Source of the DNA: Echinococcus granulosus
Lineage: Eukaryota > Platyhelminthes > Cestoda > Cyclophyllidea > Taeniidae
Direction: 5' to 3'
DNA length: 64,000 bases
NCBI RefSeq assembly: GCF_000524195.1
Contig: NW_020170418.1
Location: 652,994 to 716,993 of the forward strand
The translations under genes and the position numbers were made by a program. The notes beneath the pieces are model-generated. The model was not told the origin of the DNA. It searched no databases and saw only the letters and a program-made list of their open reading frames with translations. Each line of letters begins with the position of its first letter. The stretch's first letter is position 1. This document shows positions 14,301-27,800 of this stretch, in pieces.

Positions 14301-17300
14301 GCTGCAAAACTTTACACGAAGTGAAACATCTAACTAAATAAGCACAGTATTTTAACTGCTTGTTTGACTCTCGGTTTCGGTAACGTGCTCCTTAGGGCTG
14401 CACCATTACACCTTTGCCGGGTGGGCTGACCTCTGGGCCATGTCAGTAACTCCAAACCCTACTGTATGTCAAATGTGTAGATTCCACTCGAGTATTATAT
14501 CCTCTTTCGTCTTCAGAGAAGTCTCAGCACGCTGTATAACATCTTAAAACACCCTTAAATAAAGGATTTTCGAACGCAAAACCAATGTTTGAAGTGAAAC
14601 AACTTCAAATGACGGAGGCAAAAGGGAAAGTCAAAAAACCCCTAACGAAGGGGATCTGGTGCTCCATTTCGCTTTTATGTAATTAAGTAGCGCACTACCC
14701 TTTTCACAACGATAAAAGGTTTGACAATCAGAAGCAAGACATCACCACTAAACACCAAAATCTGGAAAATTATGCAAGACACCATGTCATCACTCACCAT
14801 GGGTTCATATTATATTATATTATATTATAAGAATTCTACATAACCGGTAATGCGCGGCAAGGATAATTATTGCAGACATAAAAAATCAGACGAGTGCGGC
14901 AATGACTGGTAACCATGCCCATACTCTATCAGCAGTGCTAACCGCTTGAAGGGAAAGTAAAAGATTTTTTCACTTAGATCCAGTTTCGCCCCCTCAACTA
15001 TTGGTATTCAAAGGGTCTAAATAACCTAAATACAGATGTAAAGTAATAGCCTACCCTTAAACTCTGAGGCGATGCAGTTGCGTTGCGTAAACAAATTCAT
15101 TGCACGTCAATTCTAACCTTATAAATGCGAGCTGTAGGAGGAAGAACACATGACGTTTGTACATTTATGTTGGTTATCATACACCCCGCCCTACGTCAGA
15201 TCATTTTTCCAGTAAAATTTCAGATATCAGCCCAGTACATGAAAACAAATGTTGAAGTCGACAAAGTGCTGACAAGCGAGTTAGAGTGAACAGTCTTCGC
15301 AGCATAGTTTGTGAAAAAGAGCGAAATCAAGCCTCATTCTACTTTAATAAACAGTAGAACGACTTTCACCCATAAGTGGACGAACGAATTATAATTCCAA
15401 CGAGCTTGACAAGTCTATTCATCCCAAGAAAGCTCAGAGACTCAAAAATTACTGAACTGATTCGGTTGGTGAGAGGGAGCTTCATGCGATGCCACCGGTT
15501 GTAGGCTGAAGTGAGCCAATGAGAATGCTCCAGTCGAACTGCCCTGCTCCATCTGACCACTGAGAAGGTAGCTCCCGCTGGCGTACTTTCCCCAAGCCTG
15601 GCAAATACAGTGGATTCGCGTTTGAAGACGCTGGGTGAAAACTATGTACCAGCAAACGCGTCTGTGCAGCGCAGTTAGTGCAAACAGCCTGCTTGATGGG
15701 GAAATGCCGCTAAGGGATGAAGAAGCACTTGCCTTGATGCGGGCGGTTATGAGACTGCGTCTGTCGAAGGCCTTGATGAGGATATCGTCGAGGTCAGGCG
15801 GAGGTCGCATGCCTTGGTCCTCTCCGGGGGCAAGACAGTAGGACTCCGTCAGGCCACCAATTATGTCGTCCATCGCGTCACCTATCAGACCGACGTTGAG
15901 AGCCTCATAGGACCCACTTAGTCTGCAAAAAACAGATACTTAATTGTGAGGGTGATTCTTCAGTTGGCATTCAAATAAACTGTCCAAATCCCTCACTTGC
16001 ACGATGATGGTATGGGTTCTTATTTATGGCACATAATTTGCCAGTCTCCTAGGCCTTTCGTATTCGTAGAAAAGTTGCCTCCAGATTGGTGTGACTCCTA
16101 ATATCTTCGGGTTACTACAATTTAAAGCTCGGCGTCAGGCCAATTCCTTCAACTGACACTATCTAAATTCACTGCGCTTTCAAAAAGTAGCATAGACTAT
16201 GGTAGCCAAAAACTTCAAGAAGCTAGCGCTAGTCGCTGTTTTTTGCCTGATGATAATCCACTTATGTCAGACAAAATAATAATATCTTCAGCTATTGAAC
16301 GACATGCTTGATTCTTGCGTTGATTGGTTAAAATCATTGCTCATTACTCAGAAAGGTACAAATTAATTGAGAAAAGGCTCGTGAAATGGGATGTCAGCTT
16401 TGTGTTAAAGTTGTATACTTAACGTCACTTTACGACGCGCAGGAAAGGTGACAATACCAATCCAACTGAGGAGGGAAGTGATGCTTAACTTGCAACCTCC
16501 TATCTACATAACAAACAAAAAGGGTATTTTTCGTACGCGAATAGCACCTGAATAAAAAAATGGACGTTTAAGGTAATAAATGCTCAAACACTATTGTACA
16601 GTCAGAATTCAAAAACAAGGTATGCGAATGAACACCCCTTACCAGATGCCGACCGCCTCAGCGTTGAGTTTAAACTGGCCATCGCTTCAAAGCAAGTCAT
16701 CGCCATTTCCATATATAAACCTTCAGCAAGCATTTCAACTGCTACTAATCAGTTGGAGAGAATCCTTATATCACTTATCTTAGAGTTGTGCGGCTTAATA
16801 CGATTAATTAATAGCCACAATTATCTAATAGAATGTACCTGTGGGTAGATGGAAAACTCAATGAGTCCTTCAAAGGAGCAGATCGGTTAGTGAGTTTAAA
16901 CTAACTTGAAGCTACCCGCCATTAATTTACAGGAAAAAAATTAAAATCATGAAATATCCCCCGAACAAATTATCTCCAATGACAAGAATATCATACTTAT
17001 TCCCTCTATACTGAAGAACGGAAATCACATCTCCAGTGAAGCGCCAATCACCCCATTTGGAAGTGGCACCCAATTTATTTGAAAACAGACATTCAATATA
17101 GACAACGCACACGCTTATGGGGCTGTTCCCTACAGATCTGTAAATTCACTATCGTCTAGTCATTCCCACTTATTGAAGTATTCGATAGTTCTGACAACAC
17201 TTAAGATCGCCATTATTTGTTCCCACCATCTGCGGCTACTATGAGTTGTCACAATGTCCGTACTTACAATTGGGTAGATTAATTCAAGTCTGGTTGAGGT

Positions 17301-20300
17301 ACGTACCCCTGGTTGAATTTTAAATCTTTTCAACCAAGGTTAATTAATTGAAAGGTGTTTTAATTAGGAACCAAAAGACGTGCTATTCAGAAAGTGTTGT
17401 CTACTGCCGTGAATGAGTTAAAATCTTTGAGGCAGTAGTCTTTTTTTCCTTATGTCTAGTTTTTCCAAAACAAATCAACGCGACGAGATAAACTCTGAAG
17501 CGATTCTATTAATTTGTGGCACTTAAAAATTTCTCAGAAAGTAAAATGCAACGAAACGCCGCCGTCCCAATATCTCCATGAAAGGATAAGTTATCCACAG
17601 ACCTAGCCAAAACGGAAGTACATAAGGGCCGACTTGCCTGTGTGAGCCAATTTTACTCCTAGGACCCTATTTCAAGCGACTATTGGTTTACTCCCCTCAA
17701 TTTCAACAACGACCACCATCCAGAGAGGTGTATATAATCCACAGGAAAAATAAGGCTTATACTAAATTAATCAAACATCCTGCTTCTTTTAAAGCAAATA
17801 CTTCATAAATTTCCCAGTAGATTGCACTTGAATGGCGGTAGCAAACGCAATTTTCACTTAAAGACCTGAAGAACTGTTGATTGCACACGCTGGATGAAGT
17901 AAGTGTTCACCACTCACACCATGTCTAATTGCAGTTGCATTGCCTTGTCGCGCCTGGCCAGAGGATGCTACCCCCCTCGAGACAACTGCGGTCAGTTGCG
18001 ACGTTTGACTTTAATAATAAGGACTTGACATTCTACTTACCTCCTCTTTGGTAAAGGACTCATTTTTAAAAAGAAATGAAAAATACTGCACACTTGCGGG
18101 GCCCCATCCACCCTATTTTTATATCAACTAATATAAAATTGATTAAAAATTAAATTACACCGTAACTGGGACCATATTTATATTTGAAGGCGGAAAAATA
18201 CTTCCAAGAGGTAACAATGATATGTAAATAGCTAAATTATCTCGGTGGATCGCCGACACTGGAAGGCATAATTCTGCAGTCACTAGCAAAAGATTTTTTG
18301 GCAAGTAAACCTCAACTGTATCCAAGATTAATAAAATGAATTTATATTCGGAAACAAAATAAAAATTAGGACTAAAGGACGCTGTGATTTTTACTTGAGT
18401 GGTATTTGAAGCATTTACTTTCGTTTAAAGTAGACATTTAAAATATTTCAGCAGATTCCTAACACGGCATACCATTCTCCACAAATAATAATTAAGTTGA
18501 TGGGAGAGATTGGCTTACACCGCAACAATTCCTGGCTTTACGATGACAGTGTGATATATGCGGTCAAGCTAGCTTCTTTAGAGGTCACTAGGACAAAAAA
18601 ACTTCCAACTATTTCTTTGTGCTAGATCCCTATAACATGGAATTGTGTCGTTCTACGTAAGAAGCATACAGAGGGAGGCGCTCACTTGGCATAGGCCTTC
18701 TCCAGGAGTGCAGGCCAGAACTCCGTATGTCGGCTGGAGTGGATGAAGAGGGGTCGGCCGCCAGGTCGCACGGGCAGGCGGTCGTCGATGATGACCTCCT
18801 CCCAGGCGCCGAACTGCCAGAAACGAAAGCAGAAGCACCCTGCGTACCACTCGGCACGAAAGGATTGGCCCTGTGGGATCGACCGCATTGTCAGCCGCGG
18901 CTGCGTCACCATAGAGGCCAAGGCCGCAACCACCCAACAATCTCCTGCGCGCAATGAAACAGTAAGAAATGCGGTGCTATGATCACCGACGTTCCTTATC
19001 TGATTCTCCACGCTCAAATTATAGACAGTGGTGTAAGACTGCAGTTGCTATTCCTTAATAAAGCAAATTCCGTTGCTCTACTCATTAGTCAACGCGAAAT
19101 TGATGATGTAGGCAAAAGTTAATTGGGTTTCCGGTGGATTTATGGTTCGAAGCAAGAGTGTGAACAGTTGCATATTCATGCAGTGATAACTTCTCTTCAA
19201 ATAAGCAAAATATATTCTATAACAACATATTACTGCGTCCTGAATTTTTGGAATGATAAGGAATGCTTAGCTGATAAGAGCAATGACAGTGGTATGGCCA
19301 AATAGGCATGTTTTTAACTATAGAAAGTTGGTTTTAACTGAAATTACTCTAGGGAGTGAATGAGAGTTTCACCAGTGTCTAGGTGAAAAAGCTAATGATG
19401 AACTTCTTCGCTTTAACGACGCCACCCTATTTTGAAATACTCATTCGACATTTATTCGTACCAACATTTACGAAAATAAAATAGGGAAATGTTGTAATTT
19501 GGTGGCAAATACTGATACAATTGTTTTTAATTAGGCTAGTATAATTGTGAAGGCACCTCTCAGCAAATCCGAGTTTTGGTTAAATTCAAAGTTTGTTTTA
19601 GCTTCAGAAATGTTTAAAAATCTTATTCAAGCGCTATCGTCTTGTAGAGGATTCTGACTCAACTCAATTTTTCATTGAATAGATGACTACAAAATACTAG
19701 AGAACACAATACGGTGATGACCGCGACTTGGGACTACTGAGTTCCCAAGTAAACGTGAAGATGTTTAGTCCGTTACCCAGCTCAGCTTAAGCACGTTTTT
19801 CTTGAAAATTTAAGTTCCACGTCGCTGCCGTTAGAAACAATAAGAGGGAAACTGCAATATGGATACGGGTAAACCTACCTGAAATGGGCTGGGAACAGAG
19901 ACAGCGTAAAGGATCACAGGAAAAGGGTGTATGTGAAAAGCGTATGACGGTTGTGCCACAGCCAGTTATTCACCTAACGCATCAAATTACTTTACTGATC
20001 CCATCCAACTTGATACGAGGTCCCCGAAAATCAGAAACCAAATGCCCTCTCGCATAATCATCACGCATGCCCACGCAGTTGCAGGGTGTATGAAGCGCAT
20101 ACACGCATTTGGCTGATCTACTCGCTAAATAATTCATTGACCCTTGCCCTGTAAGACAATGTACTGCCCTCTTTATGATTTGTAGAACGAGCTTCCTCAA
20201 CACTGTAAATGTTGCTCCCGCACGATATGTGGGATTAAGGAATGCAACAAGAAGACTCCAGAGCCTATGTAAAAAGGTGAGATAGTTATATTTTTCATTT

Positions 20301-23300
20301 GGTAGGATCAACATTTGCACTCGGGAGGTTGCTATTGGAATGACAGTTACCAAGAGCATGCGTATGCTATGATAGATGAATGTGCAACCTGATTACACGG
20401 GTGATGCGAATCAGAGTAACACTTTACATGTTTTATTGATAGGAATATATGACCCTTTTACCTCTAAAAAAACAGGTGCTTATTCAAACGGATAACCATA
20501 ACAGTAAAGCTAATTCTTATTTCCCTTTCTTCATTCAATAAAGACATTGTCAAAATTCGGATGTAAAGACATCAACAACCTTTCAAATCAACAATGGCAA
20601 GCTTTGTCGTTTCCCTTTGGTACCTACAATAGCGGGACAATTGGGAAGATGTACCGAGTGTGGGGGAAAGAAATGACGAGAATAACTAACCGGTAATGAG
20701 GATCCTTACGCTAGGATTTAGTGACCGCCCTTCTCCATCATTATTCAGTTTAAACGACTTGAAAATGAAGCACATCCAGGTCAGTAAGGACAACGTGGAT
20801 ACCAATAAACCAGTTTCAATGCTTTCCATAAATATCTACTAACGAACCGATCCGTGGAATAAGATACAAAATTGCAAAAATATGCAATTTAAACATATTT
20901 CTTGCATTGTTAATGGTGGCCCATTGTGAAATTAGCGATGTCTTGTAGTAGGCATTTTATGATAGATGAGCATTTTAGAAGGTTCATATTTAATGCACTG
21001 GGATTATCATGAATGAACAATCATACCAAATACCACGCCTAACATGTCTGTATGAAAACCGAAACATCAATTGCTTGTCATTCCCAAACAAACCGATCAA
21101 ACTTGCTATCAAACTTGCGTTGACTGCCAATTACGTTGATTTAGAATTCATTTCCACAAGTAGTTTGTCATCGCCGGGTCTGCGTGATAAGTCGGGACTG
21201 CACTCGTGCTCCACGGCTCAGTCAGTATGCGTGATTGAGGGCGTTAACTTCCGCTGGTGCCACAGTGTTGCCTCGACTACTTTGCTCCACGTTTCCCTCT
21301 TCCTCCTACTACGGTCAACAATATTTTCGTTTTATTGAGGACACTACGACTGCATTAAAATTTTTCCAAGAACTTCAGCTGAAATGGGCGACAACTGAGT
21401 CACTAAATATTCAGGCTTCAAGTGTAAGATAGGGAATACTACCAGCGAAAGTAAGATATTAAAGTAGTGAATCGCCACTTTGCTCTGTTAATGAACATCC
21501 TTTACTCTTAACCGCGTATTCATCACGAAATAATACTATTTGTACAGTAAATATGCTACTAGGAAGCACATTTTGCAGCAACAAATAAGAAACTGTCCCC
21601 AGTACTTGCATTTATACAACAAAAATTTGAACGAACCGGCTTTCACAGTCGAGTAAATATATATACGTCAAATTCCCACCTTTTCGGAATACTTCTACTT
21701 TAAAATGGCAATGCAGCAGACTGGATTTACAAGTTTCTTGTTGTGTTAGGGTTATATTATAAGGAGATTTCAAACCTTTTAGCTGTGAATAGGTAGAATT
21801 AATGGCGACTGCTATCCAGTAATCTTAAATTTCAAGGGAGACTTTTGTCATGCCCTGAATTGCCAGTTTCGGTCGACCTTAGTACTCACGAAAGTACCAC
21901 AAAAAACCTACAGATCTGTATTTTTTGGTGACTTATTTTTTTCATAGCTTTGTTTCACATACGCAGCAGAGATTCGCTTAAGGTGTCCGAACCGGAAGAG
22001 AAAAAAGTTTTTGAAAGAAATGAAGCAATATAAAAAGCTGAAGTAAAATTCGCAAGGACAAAATACATTGGTAGTTTTAAATTGGAAATTCAGAATAAAA
22101 TGAATCCGATAAATCAGAAAGTGTAAAATGCTGCCTGAAAATAGTGTAATGATAACACACACGGCACGGCAGTATCCCATGATAAGAATCGTACGCTATT
22201 AGTCTGTCCTAGTGCTTTTTTATTATGACACGAAATGAAGTTTATTGTTGTGGTTGAAGCGTATATGTATATAAACCACTCAGATGGCATTTAAATGCCA
22301 GGAGAGTATCTTCAAAAAGCGTCGCTTTATGCAGAGATATCAATTTAATCTGCATGCTTAGTACGCAAAATTACCACTTCAAAATGATGGGCTCATGTAT
22401 GTGACGCGAATGCAATCAAGCATTTTACAAAACATTTTTCGGGTTTAAGTGAAGTAAAACAAAATACACATCACCATTAACCCACAACCAGGTCTGTGTG
22501 GGGTAAAAAATGCGGCACAACCAACTGTTCATAGATTTAATTATTCATTTTAGAGAATAATTCACTTATTGAAAAAAGGTTTAGCCCACCTTTGGGTCTT
22601 AAATACGCAACAAAATTTGTAGACCAAATTCTTCTGTTTATAAACATGTGTCTTAAAGAACTTCTTGTTCAAAAAAAAAACAATTTAATACGTACCGCAA
22701 GGTAGTGGAAAAACGGTCCATAGACATCATTCTATACATAGGATCAACCATGATAAAATATGATCCATTAAGAGGTCAGGCCGCTGAGGATCAACGTTTG
22801 AAGGCTGAGAAACTTCTTACAGATTTGCATAGATTAAAAACTAAGTCAGCTCCGTTACAAATATTTAGATTATTCCACATTCACAGCAGCACTTGAATAA
22901 CAGCTTTTTTGTTTTTACAGATTTCTCGACGGAAAAATCTGGGAAATAGGATAATGCAGCTGTCACACTGATTCAATGCACAGGAAAATGTTTTTATTCA
23001 GATCCAGAACATTTCACATACCACTGAAAAAAGCAGAAAATGGGGGGGGGGGGGAAAAAAACTAGGCTAAAAATTGCAATTGTAACATAAATTTACATAA
23101 TCCAACAAATTCGTTGTATCTTTTTTCTGTTAAAATACTTAAACCACCTTGAGGGCATAATAGAAGATTCCTTACCTAATTCGCCTTGTCGAAGATCCCC
23201 AAGTCTAATGCTTCCACCAGCAATAAACTCTGGAAAGTGTATTTTTCGCGGTGCTATTCCAAGTACGTCTGTTCTACACATCGCGGCAACAATTTCAGGT

Positions 23301-23857
23301 GGACGCATCCACACAATACTACAGGGAGGACGACGGCTGTAATATAAACTGGTTTCATCCGCCGGAAAGGCAGAATCACAAAATAAACGCCCAAGCATTT
23401 TATGTTCCGTTCGAATTTGCTCAAATGATTCCGAAGGAATCGGTAGGGTCTTTGTGCTTGGACCAACATCGTGTATCATTTGTGATGAGTCGCGGCCTTA
23501 AATTTAAAAACGAGTCTCCGCAAAAAATTAAAAACACAATTAGCGTTAAAATATATGCATTTAATAAAAAACAACACTTAGGGAAGCAAAAAAATAGAGC
23601 CAGACGAACGAAAGACCTCCCTGAATCATAAGGAATGCACAAAACGCAGAAAAGTAGCTAGTGTGGGATCAAGATCCAAAATTGCGCTTACCAGAGTCAT
23701 TTAAAAATCGTGTTTGTCCATCGGCCGAAACTCGAAAAATATCATCAGTTTCAGATATCCTTCCAAAATTCGCATTACTGACGGCCCTTAAAGGAGGATA
23801 ATCGCCTATTTTGTTGAGACTACTGTTAGATATCTTAAGCGAGAGATTAGTATTCAT
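2354..23857 (-). CDS. Calpain (papain-like cysteine protease fold with C2-like and penta-EF-hand domains), catalytic His replaced by Gln
   Basis: Twelve exons, in transcript order: 23857-23692, 23496-23176, 18944-18686, 15922-15733, 14010-13748, 11731-11341, 10662-10448, 5921-5720, 4440-4251, 3145-3029, 2698-2643, 2380-2354. All phases agree and give 798 aa, normal for a classical calpain. Calpains are calcium-regulated cytosolic proteases. Domain order: N-terminal region (1-110), protease core (about 110-400) with [12 protein letters not shown] (Cys165), [17 protein letters not shown] and GSYEAL, C2-like beta-sandwich (about 410-590, [14 protein letters not shown]), then penta-EF-hand domain to the stop. 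The papain-type triad should be Cys-His-Asn. Cys165 and Asn359 are present, but the KGHAYSVT-like segment reads PGQAFGLT, with Gln331 at the His position. The PWG after the Asn is LWP. EF-hand loops are degenerate. Activity is therefore doubtful. The start ATG follows a 3' splice-like AG by one base, so an upstream exon or trans-splicing is possible. Introns reach 4.5 kb. Confidence 0.88.
5922..10447 (-). other. Longest calpain intron (about 4.5 kb), no gene seen inside
   Basis: This intron joins the end of the C2-like domain to the linker before the EF hands, with phase 2 at both ends. Open frames inside it are short, overlap on both strands and have no splice context or family motifs. It is AT-rich and contains no recognisable mobile-element protein. 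Confidence 0.55.
12367..12378. repeat. Poly-C run (12 bases)
   Basis: A homopolymer run in the calpain intron between the exons 14010-13748 and 11731-11341. Confidence 0.9.
13954..13956 (-). other. CAG (Gln) codon at the calpain catalytic His position
   Basis: In the exon 14010-13748 the sequence [13 protein letters not shown] aligns without gaps to the strongly conserved calpain block around the catalytic histidine (GLVKGHAYSVTG in vertebrate calpains). The codon is CAG instead of CAT or CAC, one base away. The reading frame is open on both sides and both splice phases match. Confidence 0.85.
14808..14829. repeat. TATAT-type short tandem repeat
   Basis: A run of TATAT/TTATA units lies in the calpain intron between the exons 15922-15733 and 14010-13748. 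Confidence 0.8.
15731..15732 (-). other. GC splice donor in calpain intron
   Basis: The exon ends ATCAAG and the intron begins GCAAGT, the classic consensus for GC-AG introns (AG before, GCAAGT after). The only nearby GT donor, four bases further on, would put the next exon (starting 14010) out of frame. The next exon must enter in phase 0, which the GC donor provides. Confidence 0.75.
18945..23175 (-). other. Calpain intron (about 4.2 kb) before the Cys exon, no gene seen inside
   Basis: The intron separates ...QGELG from DCW..., splitting the Gly codon just before the catalytic Asp-Cys-Trp motif. It carries a 13-base G run at 23042-23054. I find no nested gene on either strand. Confidence 0.55.
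23042..23054. repeat. Poly-G run (13 bases)
   Basis: A homopolymer run in a calpain intron. Such runs are prone to length errors in assemblies. Confidence 0.9.
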
Positions 23858-24829
23858 GCTGATTCAAAAAAAGGAAGTAAATGGTTCGACTAATTCAAAG
23901 TGTCCCATAGTTGGCGCAGCCGACGCATCGCTTTAAGTCAGGCAGGCTCGATGACCTTGAAGGTGCTATCAATGGCTGTGTAGCAAAACATAATATATCT
24001 TTAACGCGTTAATAATTTTCGTCAGTAAATTAGATGCATAACAATGTTTTTTTGTGTTTCCAAGTGCTAGGCAAGAAATATGTTTGTCCAATTAAAATAG
24101 CACTGTCGAATTATCGTGGAAAGAAATCGTTTTCGTTGCCCATTTTAGCTGATGGTATTGCTTATAGAGCAACACTTCTTTGGTCCTAAGTGTTTACACC
24201 TAATACTTGGCTTTGGCCTACGCTACAGCTCAGTCTTGTAAAATGGAACCCCAATCTCAACTAATAACTTTCGGGAGCTATCCCTCACGAAGTCGTTTTG
24301 TCACCACTTGAACCCCTTGGCTCACTTTATTTTCCTACTACCTGTGTTGGCGACTAACCACCCTACCACTTGACGGTTGCAAATAGCTGTAAACCCGCAC
24401 CATTTTGACAAATAGGTAGGGGCTCATGCCTCGTGAAGCTCCACTCCGAATCACGACCCGATGGCCATGCCGCAAAATAGAATAATAACCTCAAGAGACC
24501 GAAGCGCCGGGGTAGTTGCAGCCAAGCAAAGTTCTAGACTACTGCACTTATGTCTAATTGACATTGGCTCCTGGAAGGCTTCCATACAGTTTATCCTTTC
24601 TTATTAGAATGTACATTTGGTAAAATTATGCAATAGCAACAGGTGATAAACCCTTTTTTCAATTTATTGTTTAGCCCAATGTGCACGGTTTCAATAGCTA
24701 CCGGTCCTTGAGGGTCCATCAGGGAAGTAAGAATAACATTAGCCCAAAATAATCACACCATCAAAACATCAATTATTCAAAAAATTTGGGAGAACAAAAG
24801 AAGGATTAATAATATACCCTTCAAATTCA
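23858..24829. other. Intergenic region upstream of calpain and downstream of OFD1
   Basis: About 970 bases between the OFD1 stop and the calpain start, both genes on the minus strand. It should hold the OFD1 3' UTR and poly(A) site and the calpain promoter. No open frame of note and no clear TATA box or AATAAA was identified. Confidence 0.5.
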
Positions 24830-27800
24830 CTACCAGAAGTTATCTGAGTTGCCATATTCCTCACTAAAACGTAAGAGATCAATTTAATTACAGGTTTGTA
24901 CACAGAATACTGTTTCCTACAAATAAAACTGACCTTTTTACATTGATGGGCTCTCCTACGGATATGTCAACACTTTTTCGTTCAGTGCTACTTAAGTCGG
25001 AATCAAACTATAATACGGAAATACATTTTAAGCAATTTAACAATCAACAGATGAAGTGAATTCAAAAGCTCATTTGGCAATATTTGGTACCAATGATACT
25101 GCCGTAAAACCATTTGTATTTGATTGCGAAACCGTTACATCACTGATCCCAAAATCAAACCCATTTCCCATAAGCATGTTTATCAAGAGTAAGTTGACAG
25201 TACCAAAAATTCCCTCGGATTGAGAGTTAAATACTTGTCAGAAAAGCGGACCAAACCAGTAACTATTAAATACTACTTTATCGTTATCAAAGAAAAAGTT
25301 GAAAATAATTAAACTGCCACCTTGTGAAACTAAACCGCGCACATTGCAAAAAAAAACCTCAGAAGGTTTAGGTCAGAATTTTATCAATTGAGCCTTAAAA
25401 GATTACAAAAGCAAACAGTTGTCGCATCTCTAATCAAGCACCCTGGGATTAGCTATTTGATGCTACAATTTACTTAATGATATTACCTAAATAAATATCA
25501 CATTCAAGCACACATTACATTTCCACTAGTTAGATGACATTCGTATTACAATATTCTTATTCAAGTCCAATTCGATGGGTATTTAGCATTGCGCTTCATT
25601 TATTCGCAAGCGTACCTGCTGAGCTGCGAGAAAACCACCGAATGAGACACTCATTTTGGTCGCTCCCGGGCCCTGGTTTTCCGCCACAATCGGACGAACT
25701 GGCTCCACCTCTGGCTCCTGCACTAAGCGCTGCTCTTGGAGTACTTTCACATATTTCAAGCTCATTGGATCAATCGCAGTACTGGAGGATGAACCCAAAC
25801 GCTTGTCCCCTTCCTCTTCTTCCTCCTGACTTCCACGAGAAGACATATCAGCCAAATGCCTCTCAGCCTCATTACCAATTCCATCAGTGCCGACTTGCTT
25901 GGTGCTAGAAACTGGAAATTTAGTAGTTGGATGAGGAGTGAGCACATGGCTATAAAGAGAGCATTATTTCACGATAGTCCATCTGCTGCCGACAAAATTT
26001 ATCCCTGCATCAGGAAATCACGCTCGAAACAATTTGAAAATATGAATGCAGTATTCTTTACAATAGGCATGTAATCTCAGAAACAAAATAAACACTTACC
26101 ATCCTCACAATCATCATCTAAAATGTCGGTATTATGTGTTTGGTCTGTCGATCGGCATGGAGTCTGTCTACTTGAGCCTGTCAAAGGAACCGCTTCACAC
26201 TGTGGACCTTCCTTAATTTCCTGATCGACGGGGTCCACGGTCGCCGTTACGCTACTCGGAGTGGTACTTTGTGACGTTACCTTTAGTGGAATGCCATCGC
26301 TATGATTTGCCAGAGGTTCTTTCTCAGGAACCACAGATACTATCGTATTGGTTTCATCGAATGTTGTGGGTATGCTTCGCATCGATATTATGAATGAGGA
26401 AGCTTTTCGATGGCTCATTGCAATGTCTGCTGATGGGGTAGTAACTACGGTAGTAGCGACACGAGGGGTTGTACTTTCTTGTGAAGGCTTCTTTGTGTTG
26501 TTCGTCTCCATTGTTTGCGCTTGTTGTGCAGGTGTTGATACTTTTCTAAAATTCATAGGGGAGCAATCGCAATTGCGGAACGCTTGACAGATGATTCTCT
26601 TTAAGGGCAATTGATTCCGTATTTCGATAATGAATTAGCTGCGCGGGATTTAGTTTAAAATACCTAGACTCCCGGACTTCTTAATGAATAACAAAATCAT
26701 TATTTATAGTTCAACGGTAAGTCTTCTTGAAAAATATCAGTCCTAAGCTGACTTCTGCTTCATAAGAATGCAAATGTTTGACGAGATATGAGGGAGATTG
26801 CCGACTTGCTGTAGATATGATGGCATAGAGTAATATCAAAGGCTTTGTTTGAGAAACTAGTTATTAGTTGATGCATCAAAAGTGGCTTTTATATTGTCTT
26901 AAGGCCCTTTAATATGTGTAGATTAAGTTAAAATCATTTTCACGATGAAGTAGGCAACCAAAAATTATCACTTAGGTTGAGACTTGCCCTTCAAAGTGGT
27001 GGTGTATACCAGCCAACTCAGACGTTTCTCCACAAGTTCCATCACGTGCAGCCTCGATAGCACTAGCCATGGACCTCTACAAATTAGTAACAAAGGCAAA
27101 AAACACTTTGGTTAGTGGCACTTTCCCGCTTGCCCTTTTCGACACGTTGACGTCCTGGAATTACATGGTGTTTGGCCATATCGATATGCAAATACCGATT
27201 TACAACCTCGGGAAATCTATGCAGTGACATTAGGCAATCAATGCTTTGAAAGGAATAAAAGATCGCAAATACGCAAAAACGTCTTATCGGTGTCTGTCTA
27301 ATTACTCTACCTCATCGCTACACATCCCTTCTCAGTAAATTGTACTATCACAACGATTGTATTTTACTCTGGGGAGTTGTTCCACAAGTAACAAAAGTGA
27401 ACCTCACTGAAGTTGACTACATCGGATTCGGGGATTCTTCAGTACACGTCCTATTCGAATATTTTCTATTGCAGGAGATTTCAGTATGTGCTACGTTCCT
27501 CTGTTACAAACTGCCAGCATAGCGTGCCATATTTACACTACTCTCACCACTCTTTGTAAGGAATTGTTTAAAATTCTTGAGTGGTGTTTGTCATGGATAC
27601 TCACCATAAAAGGCATTGGCCAGCTAGGAGGAAATTGACCAAGAGTGGGTATACTGCTAGCAGTTCTAAAGCTGTTTAAATATGCCGTTGAAAAACCACT
27701 TCTGAGTAACGTGGAGCCATTCTGCTGGACGCGTTTTGTAATTGCCTCCTCGAACCCCTTTAGTATTGGCGGGACAGTGCAAATTTCCTCCTTCCATTGG

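Noticed and set aside
18682..19017. Plus-strand frames at 18.7-19.0 kb
   Set aside because: They are opposite the calpain catalytic Cys exon and have no independent motifs.
26348..26587. Plus-strand frame of 79 codons
   Set aside because: It overlaps the Ser/Thr-rich OFD1 exon 26545-26100 on the other strand, which fits its neighbours in phase.
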